Assembly (NCBI RefSeq): GCF_000688455.1
Contig: NZ_JIAL01000001.1
Coordinates: 3,193,001-3,257,000 of the forward strand
Direction of reading: 5' to 3'
DNA length: 64,000 bases
From: Pseudacidobacterium ailaaui
Lineage (GTDB): Bacteria; Acidobacteriota; Terriglobia; Terriglobales; Acidobacteriaceae
In this document: in pieces, positions 26,519 to 34,853 of the stretch
Position numbering within the stretch: position 1 is the first letter of the stretch
Layout: each line of letters starts with the position of its first letter
Notes under the pieces: generated by a model
Database searches by the model: none
Told to the model about the DNA's origin: nothing
Seen by the model: the letters and a program-made list of their open reading frames with translations, nothing else
Program-made: the position numbers and the translations under genes

Positions 26519-28044
26519 TGCGCACCTCCCTTGGTTTGCCGGGCCTGTTCAGGGGCATGAAATTCAACCATCGTGTATGTCCTGTTGGTGGGCACAAATG
26601 TTTTATTGGCTACGCGCCGGATGTCCGCCTTACTCACCGCATCAATGCGCTTCAGCTGATTGAATAACTCTCGCCAGTCGCCGTAGCGCAGTTGATAGGT
26701 AGCCAGTTGTTCAGCCAGTCCTTGATTATCAGCCAGTCCGCGCAGGATGTCCGCGCGGGCGCGGGTCTTAAACATGGCGAGCTCTTCATCGGAAACATCG
26801 GTGGTTTTCAGCCTGTCAATTTCTTTGTGGATTGCGGTCCTCATTTCCTGAGGGGTATGCCCTGGGGCGGGGACAGCAAAAAACGCGAAAAGGCCCGGAT
26901 ATTTGTCCCCAGGAAACCCGCTGAATCCTTCTGCTTCCACCGCAATCTTCTGGTCCCGTACCAGGCTGCGGTATAAACGGGAGGTGCGTCCGTTGGAAAA
27001 GATGTCCTGGATGGCGTCATAGACAGCGTCGTCTGGATCACGGTAGTCAGGCCTGTGATATCCCTCAAGATAAAGCGGCTGTGTCGGTTCCTGGATAACC
27101 ACAGACTTTTCAGCGGTCTGGGGGGGCTCAACGGTGGTCATCTCTGGCGGCTTAGGGCCGGCCGGGATGGCCCCGAAATACTTTTCCAGCACGGGCATGG
27201 CCTGGGCCGGGTCCACATCTCCTACCACGGCGATCACAATGTTAGAAGGCACATAATACTCTTTGTGGAAGGCATCCGCCTCCGTTGCTGTAATGTGGCT
27301 CAGCTCGCTGGCCCAGCCCACTCCGGGACGGCGATACGGGTGCGCCATATATGCCGTGGCAAGAAACTGTTCCACCATCCGGCCAATGGGGCTGGAATCC
27401 ACCCTCATCCGTCGCTCTTCCATGACGACGTCTCGCTCCTTATAAAACTCCCGCGGAACCGGGTTGGCGATGCGGTCGCTTTCCAGATACGCCCACAGCT
27501 GGAGGCGGTTTGAAGGCATACTCCAGAAATACTGCGTGGCGTCCAGGCTGGTCTCAGCATTAAGGCCGACTGCGCCATTTTCTTCCGCGATTTCTGTGAA
27601 CTGATTGGGAATGACATACTTCTGCGCCTCAGCTACAGCCTGCTCAAAGGCGGCATGGAGCTGCTTCAGCTTCTCCGGATCGCGCCCGACTCGTTTGAGT
27701 GACTCAGTATCGTAAGCGGCATAGGCCTTTTCCACTTTATCCAGCGCGACCTTTTCCGCTGCGTAATCTGTGGTGCCAATGTCTTTTGTGCCTTTGAAGG
27801 CCAGATGCTCAAACATATGCGCCAGTCCGGACTCTCCCCCGGGATCATTCGCACTTCCTGCATCCACAATCGTGAAGTAGGAAAACACCGGTGCCTCTGG
27901 GCGCTGGCAGAGAACGATCGTCAGGCCGTTGGGCAGGACCTTCGTCGTGACGCGCTTTTCAAAGCTGGCCAGGTCCTGCGCAAAGGCTGCAAGTGTTGCA
28001 CACCAGAAGAGGGCAAGCAAACGGACGGCGGAAGAGAATCTCAT
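26515..28044 (-). CDS. Exported M16 family zinc protease, catalytic subunit
   Basis: The 509-aa protein has a signal peptide (MRFSSAVRLLALFWCATLAAFAQ) and an intact inverted zinc motif His76-Met-Phe-Glu79-His80 in GLAHMFEHLAFKG, with the downstream third-ligand region NAETSLDATQYF. The second half has the usual DIFSNGRTSRLYRSLVRDQKIA. Such proteases degrade peptides in the periplasm, commonly as heterodimers with an inactive paralogue, which is encoded next to it with a 4-bp overlap. Its ATG is the first in the operon (M16 active - M16 inactive - glmU). Divergent from fadN across 126 bp. Confidence 0.92.
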   Translation of the reverse strand: MRFSSAVRLLALFWCATLAAFAQDLASFEKRVTTKVLPNGLTIVLCQRPEAPVFSYFTIVDAGSANDPGGESGLAHMFEHLAFKGTKDIGTTDYAAEKVALDKVEKAYAAYDTESLKRVGRDPEKLKQLHAAFEQAVAEAQKYVIPNQFTEIAEENGAVGLNAETSLDATQYFWSMPSNRLQLWAYLESDRIANPVPREFYKERDVVMEERRMRVDSSPIGRMVEQFLATAYMAHPYRRPGVGWASELSHITATEADAFHKEYYVPSNIVIAVVGDVDPAQAMPVLEKYFGAIPAGPKPPEMTTVEPPQTAEKSVVIQEPTQPLYLEGYHRPDYRDPDDAVYDAIQDIFSNGRTSRLYRSLVRDQKIAVEAEGFSGFPGDKYPGLFAFFAVPAPGHTPQEMRTAIHKEIDRLKTTDVSDEELAMFKTRARADILRGLADNQGLAEQLATYQLRYGDWRELFNQLKRIDAVSKADIRRVANKTFVPTNRTYTMVEFHAPEQARQTKGGAQ

Positions 28045-28109
28045 GCGGCCTCTTATGTAAAAATTCTGCTGCTGAAACTATTTTGACGCTACCTGTAGGC
28101 CGATAGCGT

Positions 28110-28146
28110 GTCAAACTTGACCCGCAAGGAACGCCCTTAGTATTCT
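28110..28146 (+). promoter_or_regulatory. Putative sigma-70 promoter with operator-like dyad for fadNAE
   Basis: TTGACC (28117-28122), an 18-base spacer and TATTCT (28141-28146) form a good sigma-70-type promoter ending 24 bp before the fadN start codon. The dyad GTCAA-AC-TTGAC at 28110-28121 covers the -35 element and could be the site of a fatty-acid-responsive repressor. Both are sequence-pattern inferences. Confidence 0.45.
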
Positions 28147-28170
28147 GCGCCGTACTCCGGGAGCATTCAA

Positions 28171-30609
28171 ATGAAGACAGCCAACGCCTCCTCTCCTCCC
28201 CTCTTCCGCCGCTGTGCTGTACTCGGTGCGGGCACCATGGGATCGCGTATCGCTGCGCATCTGGCCAATGCCGGCGTCCCCGTGCTGTTGCTGGATATTG
28301 TTCCGGAAGGTGCAGACGCTGGCAGCCGGGACCGCGTCGCCACGCAGGCCGTGCAGTCGTTGCTGAAAGGGAAACCTGCAGCGTTTTTTGACGCGACAAA
28401 CGCAAATCTGATTACACCAGGAAATTTTGAGGATGATCTGCCGCACCTGACAACCTGCGACTGGATTATTGAAGCAGTTACGGAAGACCTTGAGATTAAA
28501 CAGGCATTGCTGACAAGAATTGCCCCCTACCTGGGGCCGGCGTCCATTGTGACCACCAATACCAGTGGTCTTCCGGTGGCCTCGATTGCTGCAAAAATGC
28601 CATCGGAGTTCCGGCGGCGCTGGTTCGGGACGCACTTCTTCAATCCACCGCGCTATATGCGGCTGCTCGAAATCATCCAGACGCCGGAAGCGGACCCTCA
28701 GGCTGTGGCCGCCATCGCTTCCTTTGCCGACCGCAGATTGGGCAAGGCCATTGTTTACGCCCGCGACACGCCAAACTTCATCGCAAACCGCATCGGCGTC
28801 TTTGCCATGCTGACAGCCATAGAACTGATGCAGCAGCTCGACCTGACCATCGAGGAAGTGGATGCGCTGACAGGTTCAGCGATTGGTTGGCCGCGCACTG
28901 GGACCTTTCGCCTTGCTGACATGGTAGGCATTGATGTGCTCGCACACGTGGCGAAGAACTTTTCCAGAATAAAGTCAGAAGATGCGGCTGCAGCAAAGCT
29001 GCCCGATTTTCTGGAGGTGATGCTGGAGCGAAAGTGGCTCGGAGACAAAACCGGCCAGGGTTTTTACAAAAAGCTTCCGGATGCGCCGGACCCCAGAAAC
29101 AACCGGCTGGCTCTGGACTGGAAAACACTGGAATATCGCCCGGCACAAAGGCCGAAATTTCCTGCGCTGGAAATGGCAAAGAACGCTGAGACCCTGCCGG
29201 AGCGCCTGCGTCTTTTGATTGCGCCCGGCCCAGGCAAAGACAAGGGAAGCCTTTTTCAATGGACTCTTTTGACACGCATCTGGAACTACGCCGCAGATTG
29301 CTGGCCTGAAATCGCCGATGATCTTGCTTCCATCGACCGGGCCATGCGTGCCGGATTCAACTGGGAGCTTGGACCATTTGAGATGTGGGACGCTGTCGGC
29401 GTGCCGGAATCCTGTGAAAAGTTGAAGTCTCGCGGCGAGCATGTGAGTCAACAGGCTTGGGATCTGCTTGCCTCAGGTAAAACAAGCTGGTACAGCAAAG
29501 ACGCGGAGTTCGACCTTGCCACACACAGTTATCAGACTGTTCCTGTGCCTGAGGGAATTGCCAGCGTCGCAGCCATCAAGCGCGCAAACGGCGTCATTCG
29601 CAGCAATGCGGGCGCTTCTCTGGTGGACATTGGTGAGGGCATCGCCTGCATCGAGCTGCATTCGAAGAAAAACGCAATTGGAGACGACATCGTCTCTCTG
29701 GTGACCCAGGTGCTGCATTCCGACAGCGGGCCGGTGCGGAATTTTCGGGGCTTCGTCATCACTGGTGACGCCTCTGATTTTTCCGTCGGCGCAAACCTGA
29801 TGCAGTTGCTGCTCGCCATGCAGGAAGGGGAATGGGACGAGGTAGACCTGGCCGTCCGCGCCTTCCAGCGCATGACCTCCGCCATCAAGTTTTGCCCGCG
29901 ACCGGTGGTCGTGGCGCCTTTTCATTTATGTCTGGGCGGCGGGGTGGAAATTTCCTTGCATGGCGCGGCGCGCCAGCCTCATGCAGAGCTTTACATGGGG
30001 CTGGTGGAAACCGGGGTCGGCCTCATTCCCGCCGGGGGCGGTACGAAAGAGATGGTGCTGCATGCGGTCGAGGCCGCAGCGCAGAGTTCAGGAATCTGTC
30101 CCGAGAATGATCCCAGAAGATTTGCTTTTTCTGCGGAGTATCAGGAAGCACTCAAGAAGCGCTTTGAAACCATTGCAATGGCCAGGGTTTCTACCTCCGC
30201 CGCTGAAGCGCGCAGGCTTGACCTGCTCCAGGCATCTGACAAGATTACCGTCAATCGTGATCGCCTGTTGCTCGATGCGCGTGAGACTGCGGTTTATCTG
30301 GCCGAATCCGGATACGCTCCTCCCGCACAGCCGATGAAAGTCCCCGTCCCGGGTGAACAGGTGGGCGCGACGTTGAAGCTCGGCGTACACCTGATGCGTC
30401 AGGCAGAATTCATCAGCGATTATGATGTCATCATTGCACACCATCTCATTCGCGTCATGTGTGGAGGAAACCTCACTCCGGGAAGCATGGTGACCGAACA
30501 ATATTTTCTGGACCTCGAACGTGAGGCCTTCCTTTCCTTGTGTGGCGAGCGCCGGACGCAGGAACGGATTGCATTCACTTTAAAGACAGGAAAACCACTG
30601 CGAAATTAA
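28171..30609 (+). CDS. fadN: 3-hydroxyacyl-CoA dehydrogenase / enoyl-CoA hydratase fusion (FadN-like)
   Basis: The 812-aa protein starts with a Rossmann fold (VLGAGTMGSRIAAHLANAGVPVLLLD) and the 3HCDH signature VTTNTSGLPV - WFGTHFFNPPRYMRLLEII. A 3HCDH C-terminal domain and a second copy follow (WNYAADCWPEIADDL - MRAGFNWELGPFEMWDAVG). An enoyl-CoA hydratase/isomerase domain lies at the end (about residues 490-700: GFVITGDASDFSVGANL and CLGGGVEISLHGAAR). Dehydrogenase first, hydratase last is the FadN order of Bacillus, not FadB. It should catalyse two beta-oxidation steps. GGGAG precedes the ATG. First gene of an operon with fadA and fadE. Confidence 0.92.
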   Translation: MKTANASSPPLFRRCAVLGAGTMGSRIAAHLANAGVPVLLLDIVPEGADAGSRDRVATQAVQSLLKGKPAAFFDATNANLITPGNFEDDLPHLTTCDWIIEAVTEDLEIKQALLTRIAPYLGPASIVTTNTSGLPVASIAAKMPSEFRRRWFGTHFFNPPRYMRLLEIIQTPEADPQAVAAIASFADRRLGKAIVYARDTPNFIANRIGVFAMLTAIELMQQLDLTIEEVDALTGSAIGWPRTGTFRLADMVGIDVLAHVAKNFSRIKSEDAAAAKLPDFLEVMLERKWLGDKTGQGFYKKLPDAPDPRNNRLALDWKTLEYRPAQRPKFPALEMAKNAETLPERLRLLIAPGPGKDKGSLFQWTLLTRIWNYAADCWPEIADDLASIDRAMRAGFNWELGPFEMWDAVGVPESCEKLKSRGEHVSQQAWDLLASGKTSWYSKDAEFDLATHSYQTVPVPEGIASVAAIKRANGVIRSNAGASLVDIGEGIACIELHSKKNAIGDDIVSLVTQVLHSDSGPVRNFRGFVITGDASDFSVGANLMQLLLAMQEGEWDEVDLAVRAFQRMTSAIKFCPRPVVVAPFHLCLGGGVEISLHGAARQPHAELYMGLVETGVGLIPAGGGTKEMVLHAVEAAAQSSGICPENDPRRFAFSAEYQEALKKRFETIAMARVSTSAAEARRLDLLQASDKITVNRDRLLLDARETAVYLAESGYAPPAQPMKVPVPGEQVGATLKLGVHLMRQAEFISDYDVIIAHHLIRVMCGGNLTPGSMVTEQYFLDLEREAFLSLCGERRTQERIAFTLKTGKPLRN

Positions 30610-30611
30610 AG

Positions 30612-31262
30612 ATGGGAAAGATACCGAATCATCCTGATCGAAGTGATTGCCGAAGGCAAGGTCGAAGGACGCAGCCCCTGTTTGCTCTCCGACCGGCCTT
30701 CCTGGTCCTCTGCTTGTTGTCGGCCTTTGTTTCTGCGCAGACTTCAGAGCAGGACCTGACTGGTCAAATCCCGACCGCGCAGGGGATGCGCCGTTACACT
30801 GTCCGTTTGTTGCCGCCTGCCTCTTTTCCGGCGTTGCCCCAGAAGATTGCCGCGCAGCTCAACGAGATGCAATGCATGGTGCCGCAGACCTTTGAGGCGC
30901 ACCATCCGGAAAATGTCATTCATGGCTCCTTTGAGAAGAAGGGAAGCGAAGACTGGGCAGTGCTATGTGCCCATGACGCAATCATCGATCTGTTTGCATT
31001 CTTTTCCAGCGCTCCGGACAGGCCCTTCCGGTTGGCGACGCATGGTCTGACCGAGCGCATGGGTGCAGACACCCCAGCAAGCGAGATGGGGTCGGCATGG
31101 GGCATCACGGCCATCCCGGCTGACGGCATGGCACATACACCCGGAGTGCATCAGCATGGGCCGTTTGAACATGATGGCATTGAAGATGATTTTGTCGGGC
31201 GGTCGTCAGTCATCCACTATTACAGGGCCGGAAACTGGCTAACGCTCGAAGGCAATAACTGA
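30612..31262 (+). CDS. Secreted protein of unknown function within fad operon
   Basis: The ATG lies 2 bp after the fadN stop, and fadA starts 8 bp after this gene ends, so it is translated from the fad transcript. The 216-aa product has a long basic N-terminus (KIPNHPDRSDCRRQGRRTQ), a hydrophobic helix (FLVLCLLSAFVSAQ) like a late signal peptide, and a mature domain with two cysteines (MQCMV, VLCAHD) and a His-rich segment GMAHTPGVHQHGPFEHDGIEDDF. The start could instead be internal. I do not recognise the family. A secreted protein between cytosolic beta-oxidation enzymes is unexpected. Confidence 0.75.
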   Translation: MGKIPNHPDRSDCRRQGRRTQPLFALRPAFLVLCLLSAFVSAQTSEQDLTGQIPTAQGMRRYTVRLLPPASFPALPQKIAAQLNEMQCMVPQTFEAHHPENVIHGSFEKKGSEDWAVLCAHDAIIDLFAFFSSAPDRPFRLATHGLTERMGADTPASEMGSAWGITAIPADGMAHTPGVHQHGPFEHDGIEDDFVGRSSVIHYYRAGNWLTLEGNN

Positions 31263-31270
31263 GGTGAAGC

Positions 31271-32455
31271 ATGAGAGATGCGGTGATTGTCAGCGCAGTG
31301 CGCACAGCCGTAGGAAAAGCACCGAAGGGAACACTCTCCTCGACGCGGCCCGATGAGCTGGCGGCGGTTGCCATCAGAGGTGCGATGGAAAAAGTCGCCG
31401 CCCTGGATGCGAAGCAAATTGAGGACGTGGTCCTGGGTTGCGCCATGCCTGAGGCCGAGCAGGGAATGAACGTCGCCCGCATTGCCAGTCTGCGCACCGG
31501 GCTTCCTGTAGAAGCGTCGGCCATGACGATCAATCGGTTCTGCTCCTCCGGACTTCAGGCCATTGCCATAGCGGCAGACCGGGTCCGTACCGGGTCGGCC
31601 GAGGTGATGATTGCCGGAGGAACGGAGTCCATGAGTATGGTGCCGATGGGCGGCAATAAAGTGAGCGCGAATCCCTGGCTCATGGAGCATTATGCAGACA
31701 GCTATCTTTCCATGGGACTGACCGCAGAGCGTGTTGCAGCAAAATATGGGATCACACGCGAGCAGGCAGACGCATTTTCTCTAAGCAGCCATCAAAAGGC
31801 GCTGGCGGCAATCCAGTCAGACAAGTTTGTCGAAGAAATTGTTCCTGTAACAGTTACGTATGTTTTGCCGACGCAGAATCCGGCAAAGCCTGAACGGAAG
31901 ACCATCGAATTCACAACCGATGAGGGTCCGCGAGCAGACACCTCCCTGGAAGCCCTGGCAAAGCTCCGGCCCGCCTTCCACGCCAACGGGACGGTGACGG
32001 CGGGGAACTCATCGCAGACATCGGACGGCGCTGCGGCCGTCATCGTGATGTCCGCCGAGCGCGCACATGCCCTGGGACTCAAGCCGCTGGCCCGCTTCGT
32101 CAGCTTCGCTACGGCCGGATGCCTGCCTGAAGAGATGGGCCTCGGCCCGGTCTTCGCAATTCCGAAGGCGTTGAAGCTGGCCGGATTGTCGCTGGACCAG
32201 ATCGACCTCATTGAACTGAACGAGGCCTTTGCAGCCCAATCGCTGGCAGTCATCCAGCAAGCAGGGCTCGATCCGGAAAAGGTCAATGTAAACGGGGGTG
32301 CCATTGCGCTGGGACATCCTCTGGGCTGCACCGGGGCCAAGCTGACGGCGACGCTTCTGCATGAAATGAAACGCCGCAAACTGCGCTATGGACTGGTGAC
32401 GATGTGTGTGGGCGGAGGCATGGGGGCTGCCGGAGTGTTTGAGAACCTGGAATAG
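31271..32455 (+). CDS. fadA: Acetyl-CoA C-acyltransferase (thiolase)
   Basis: The 394-aa thiolase performs the last, cleaving step of beta-oxidation. The acyl-accepting Cys91 is in [12 protein letters not shown], with [11 protein letters not shown], the catalytic histidine in [16 protein letters not shown] and the C-terminal cysteine in [23 protein letters not shown] precedes the ATG. The fatty-acid operon points to degradative 3-ketoacyl-CoA thiolase rather than biosynthetic acetyl-CoA acetyltransferase. It is the third gene of the fad operon, with fadE 145 bp downstream. Confidence 0.95.
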   Translation: MRDAVIVSAVRTAVGKAPKGTLSSTRPDELAAVAIRGAMEKVAALDAKQIEDVVLGCAMPEAEQGMNVARIASLRTGLPVEASAMTINRFCSSGLQAIAIAADRVRTGSAEVMIAGGTESMSMVPMGGNKVSANPWLMEHYADSYLSMGLTAERVAAKYGITREQADAFSLSSHQKALAAIQSDKFVEEIVPVTVTYVLPTQNPAKPERKTIEFTTDEGPRADTSLEALAKLRPAFHANGTVTAGNSSQTSDGAAAVIVMSAERAHALGLKPLARFVSFATAGCLPEEMGLGPVFAIPKALKLAGLSLDQIDLIELNEAFAAQSLAVIQQAGLDPEKVNVNGGAIALGHPLGCTGAKLTATLLHEMKRRKLRYGLVTMCVGGGMGAAGVFENLE

Positions 32456-32599
32456 GTTTTCCTTCTTTTGAAGCCGACACTTGGCGGCAGCAAGCAAAGG
32501 GAGCCTGGGCTTTCAGACCGGAAGGCCCCCAAAGGCCGCACACAAATTTCATCAAACAAGCGTAAGATGCTTCGTTGAGCAAAAACCGGAGCTTTCCTT

Positions 32600-34426
32600 A
32601 TGGCAACTGTTTCCCATCCCACGTCCGCTTCCGTTCAGGCCCCGGCCGGAGGCAGCTTTCTCATCGAAGACCGTCTGCCTGCAGAAATCTTTACCCCTGA
32701 AGACTTTTCTGACGAACAACGCCAGATAGCGGAAACGGCTGCGCAGTTTGCGGTCAATGAGGTACTCGCTGCGGCTGAGGAAATTGAAGCCAAAAACTTT
32801 GATGTGACGCGCGCCCTGCTCAAGAAGGCCGGAGATCTGGGCCTGATGGCCGTAGATGTTCCTGAAGAGTACGGGGGCCTGGCCATGGACAAGGTGACCT
32901 CGGCCATCATTGCAGACCGCATGTCCATGCTTGCCAGCTTTTCGGTTGCCTTCAGCGCGCACGTGGGGATCGGCACTCTGCCGATCGTCTGGTATGGGAC
33001 CGATGCGCAGAGAGAAAAGTATCTGCCAAAGCTGGCGACCGGTGAATGGATCGCCGCCTATGCACTCTCTGAGGCGTCTTCCGGATCGGATGCGATGAAT
33101 ATCCGCACGCGTGCTGTTCTCTCTGAGGACGGCCGCCATTACATCCTGAACGGTGAAAAGATGTGGATTACCAACGCTGGTTTTGCCGACCTGTTTACTG
33201 TTTTTGCAAAAATCGCCGATACCACAGATCCCGACCCCCAGGCCCGGGAAAGGTCCGCAAAGTTTTCAGCGTTTCTGATTGAACGCAACACACCGGGGTT
33301 GACCGTTGGGGCCGAAGAGCACAAGCTTGGCATTCGTGGATCGTCCACCTGCCCGCTGGTCCTTTCTGACTGCAAGGTCCCGGTGGAAAATCTGCTGGGC
33401 GAGGCAGGGAAGGGCCATCACATCGCATTTAACATTCTGAACATTGGCCGCTTCAAACTGGGCGCCGCATGTGTCGGCGGCGCTCGCACATCGCTTGCCC
33501 ATGGAATCAAATACGCAAAAGAGCGCAAGGCCTTCGGCAAGTCCATTGCTGATTTCGGGCTGATTCAGCAGAAGATCGCCGATTGCACGGCGCGCATTTT
33601 TGTCGGCGAAAGCATGGCCTATCGTACGGTCGGCATGATTGATGCGGCGCTGGCAGCCATTCCAGAAGACCAGAAGCGCAATTCGCGTGAAATTCAAAAG
33701 CGTATTGAAGAATACGCCGTGGAGTGCTCCATCCTGAAGGTGTGGGGCTCAGAGATGCTGGATGCGGTCGTGGACCACGTCGTCCAGATCTATGCCGGGT
33801 ATGGATATGTCGAGGAGTATCCGGCAGAGCGGGCCTATCGCGATTCGCGGATCAACCGTATTTTTGAGGGGACAAATGAGATCAACCGGCTCATCATTAC
33901 CGGATTTTTGATGAAGCGGGCCATGACGGGCCAGCTTGCTCTGCTTCCGGCGATCAAGCAAATCATGGATGAGGTGATGTCTCCGCCTGCTTTGAATTTC
34001 GATGAGTCTGCCGGCGATGCACTTGCGCGCGAAGCAGCACTCCTGGCCAACGCCAAAAAAATCGCACTCTTCTGCGCTGGAAGCGCAAGCCAGAAATACA
34101 TGAACACCCTGGCCGACCAGCAGGAGATCATGGCCGATCTGGCCGACATGCTGATAGAAGTTTACGCCCTTGAGTCAGCACTTCTGCGCGCCAGAAAGAA
34201 CAGCTCGCCTTTAGGGACCCTCTGCACCCGATACTATGCAGCACATGCCATCCAGACAATCGAAGCTGCTGCGCGTCGCCTGATCGCGGCAGTTTCTGAA
34301 GGGGATCTGCTGCGGACACAGCTGGCCATCCTGCGCCGCCTGCTGAAGCATGAGCCGGCAAATGCAGTGGAAACGGGCCGGACTTTGTCCAGATACGCCA
34401 TCGAAGCAGGAAGATATCCGTTGTAG
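32600..34426 (+). CDS. fadE: Acyl-CoA dehydrogenase (FadE-like, long form)
   Basis: The 608-aa FAD enzyme carries out the first beta-oxidation step. Visible are ACAD motifs YALSEASSGSDAMN and YILNGEKMWITNAGFADLFTVFAK, the mobile-loop region LGIRGSSTCPLVLSDC, the C-terminal signature QIYAGYGYVEEYPAERAYRDSRINRIFEGTNEINRL with the catalytic glutamate in FEGTNE, and an extra helical C-terminal domain (about residues 440-608). That extra domain matches Bacillus FadE (about 594 aa) and VLCAD-type enzymes. It is the last gene of the fadN - unknown - fadA - fadE cluster. No terminator hairpin is obvious after its stop. Confidence 0.94.
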   Translation: MATVSHPTSASVQAPAGGSFLIEDRLPAEIFTPEDFSDEQRQIAETAAQFAVNEVLAAAEEIEAKNFDVTRALLKKAGDLGLMAVDVPEEYGGLAMDKVTSAIIADRMSMLASFSVAFSAHVGIGTLPIVWYGTDAQREKYLPKLATGEWIAAYALSEASSGSDAMNIRTRAVLSEDGRHYILNGEKMWITNAGFADLFTVFAKIADTTDPDPQARERSAKFSAFLIERNTPGLTVGAEEHKLGIRGSSTCPLVLSDCKVPVENLLGEAGKGHHIAFNILNIGRFKLGAACVGGARTSLAHGIKYAKERKAFGKSIADFGLIQQKIADCTARIFVGESMAYRTVGMIDAALAAIPEDQKRNSREIQKRIEEYAVECSILKVWGSEMLDAVVDHVVQIYAGYGYVEEYPAERAYRDSRINRIFEGTNEINRLIITGFLMKRAMTGQLALLPAIKQIMDEVMSPPALNFDESAGDALAREAALLANAKKIALFCAGSASQKYMNTLADQQEIMADLADMLIEVYALESALLRARKNSSPLGTLCTRYYAAHAIQTIEAAARRLIAAVSEGDLLRTQLAILRRLLKHEPANAVETGRTLSRYAIEAGRYPL

Positions 34427-34607
34427 TATGACAAAAAAAAATTCACCCCCAACAACTTCCTGTGTCAAAATGCGGTTTAATCTAACACACGGAGTTACGC
34501 TTGCAATCGCGTAGTGACAAGCCGCTTCCCCCCAACTTGTCTTCAGGCGGTGCTGTTCCGTTGCACTGGAACTTCTACCCGAATCGATTGTTTACGCACT
34601 TTACAGG

Positions 34608-34853
34608 ATGGCCATGTTCGACCAATATTTACGTGGACGCGCTCTTTCGTGTCTGGTAGCGGTAGCCGCCGGACTTTTTGTCTTCACTGCCTGGGCCTTT
34701 GCTCAGAACCAATCTGACGCAATCGTACCCAACCGCATTACACAACCGATCAATCCGGACCAGCGGGTCACCCTGCAGCACAATGTGCATCCTCTGGCCC
34801 AGGCACGGTTTGACCGGGCAGCGGCCCGGAAGCCATGCCCACCGGTCGCCTGA
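34608..34853 (+). pseudogene. N-terminal fragment of S53 protease (signal peptide, frame 1)
   Basis: The 81-codon frame encodes a signal peptide (ALSCLVAVAAGLFVFTAWAFAQ) and the start of the S53 pro-region (RITQPINPDQRVTLQHNVHPLAQARFDRAAA), then drifts into unrelated residues and stops. The family sequence continues in another frame from about 34823, overlapping this one. Adding one C to the run at 34825-34827 would join them as RAAAPEAMPTGRLMLLL, exactly what homologues have. So this is the 5' part of one split gene rather than a separate gene. Confidence 0.8.

Noticed and set aside
34811-34853. Programmed -1 frameshift in the S53 gene
   Set aside because: No X-XXY-YYZ heptamer or downstream pseudoknot-like structure was seen; a simple deletion in a C-run explains it better.
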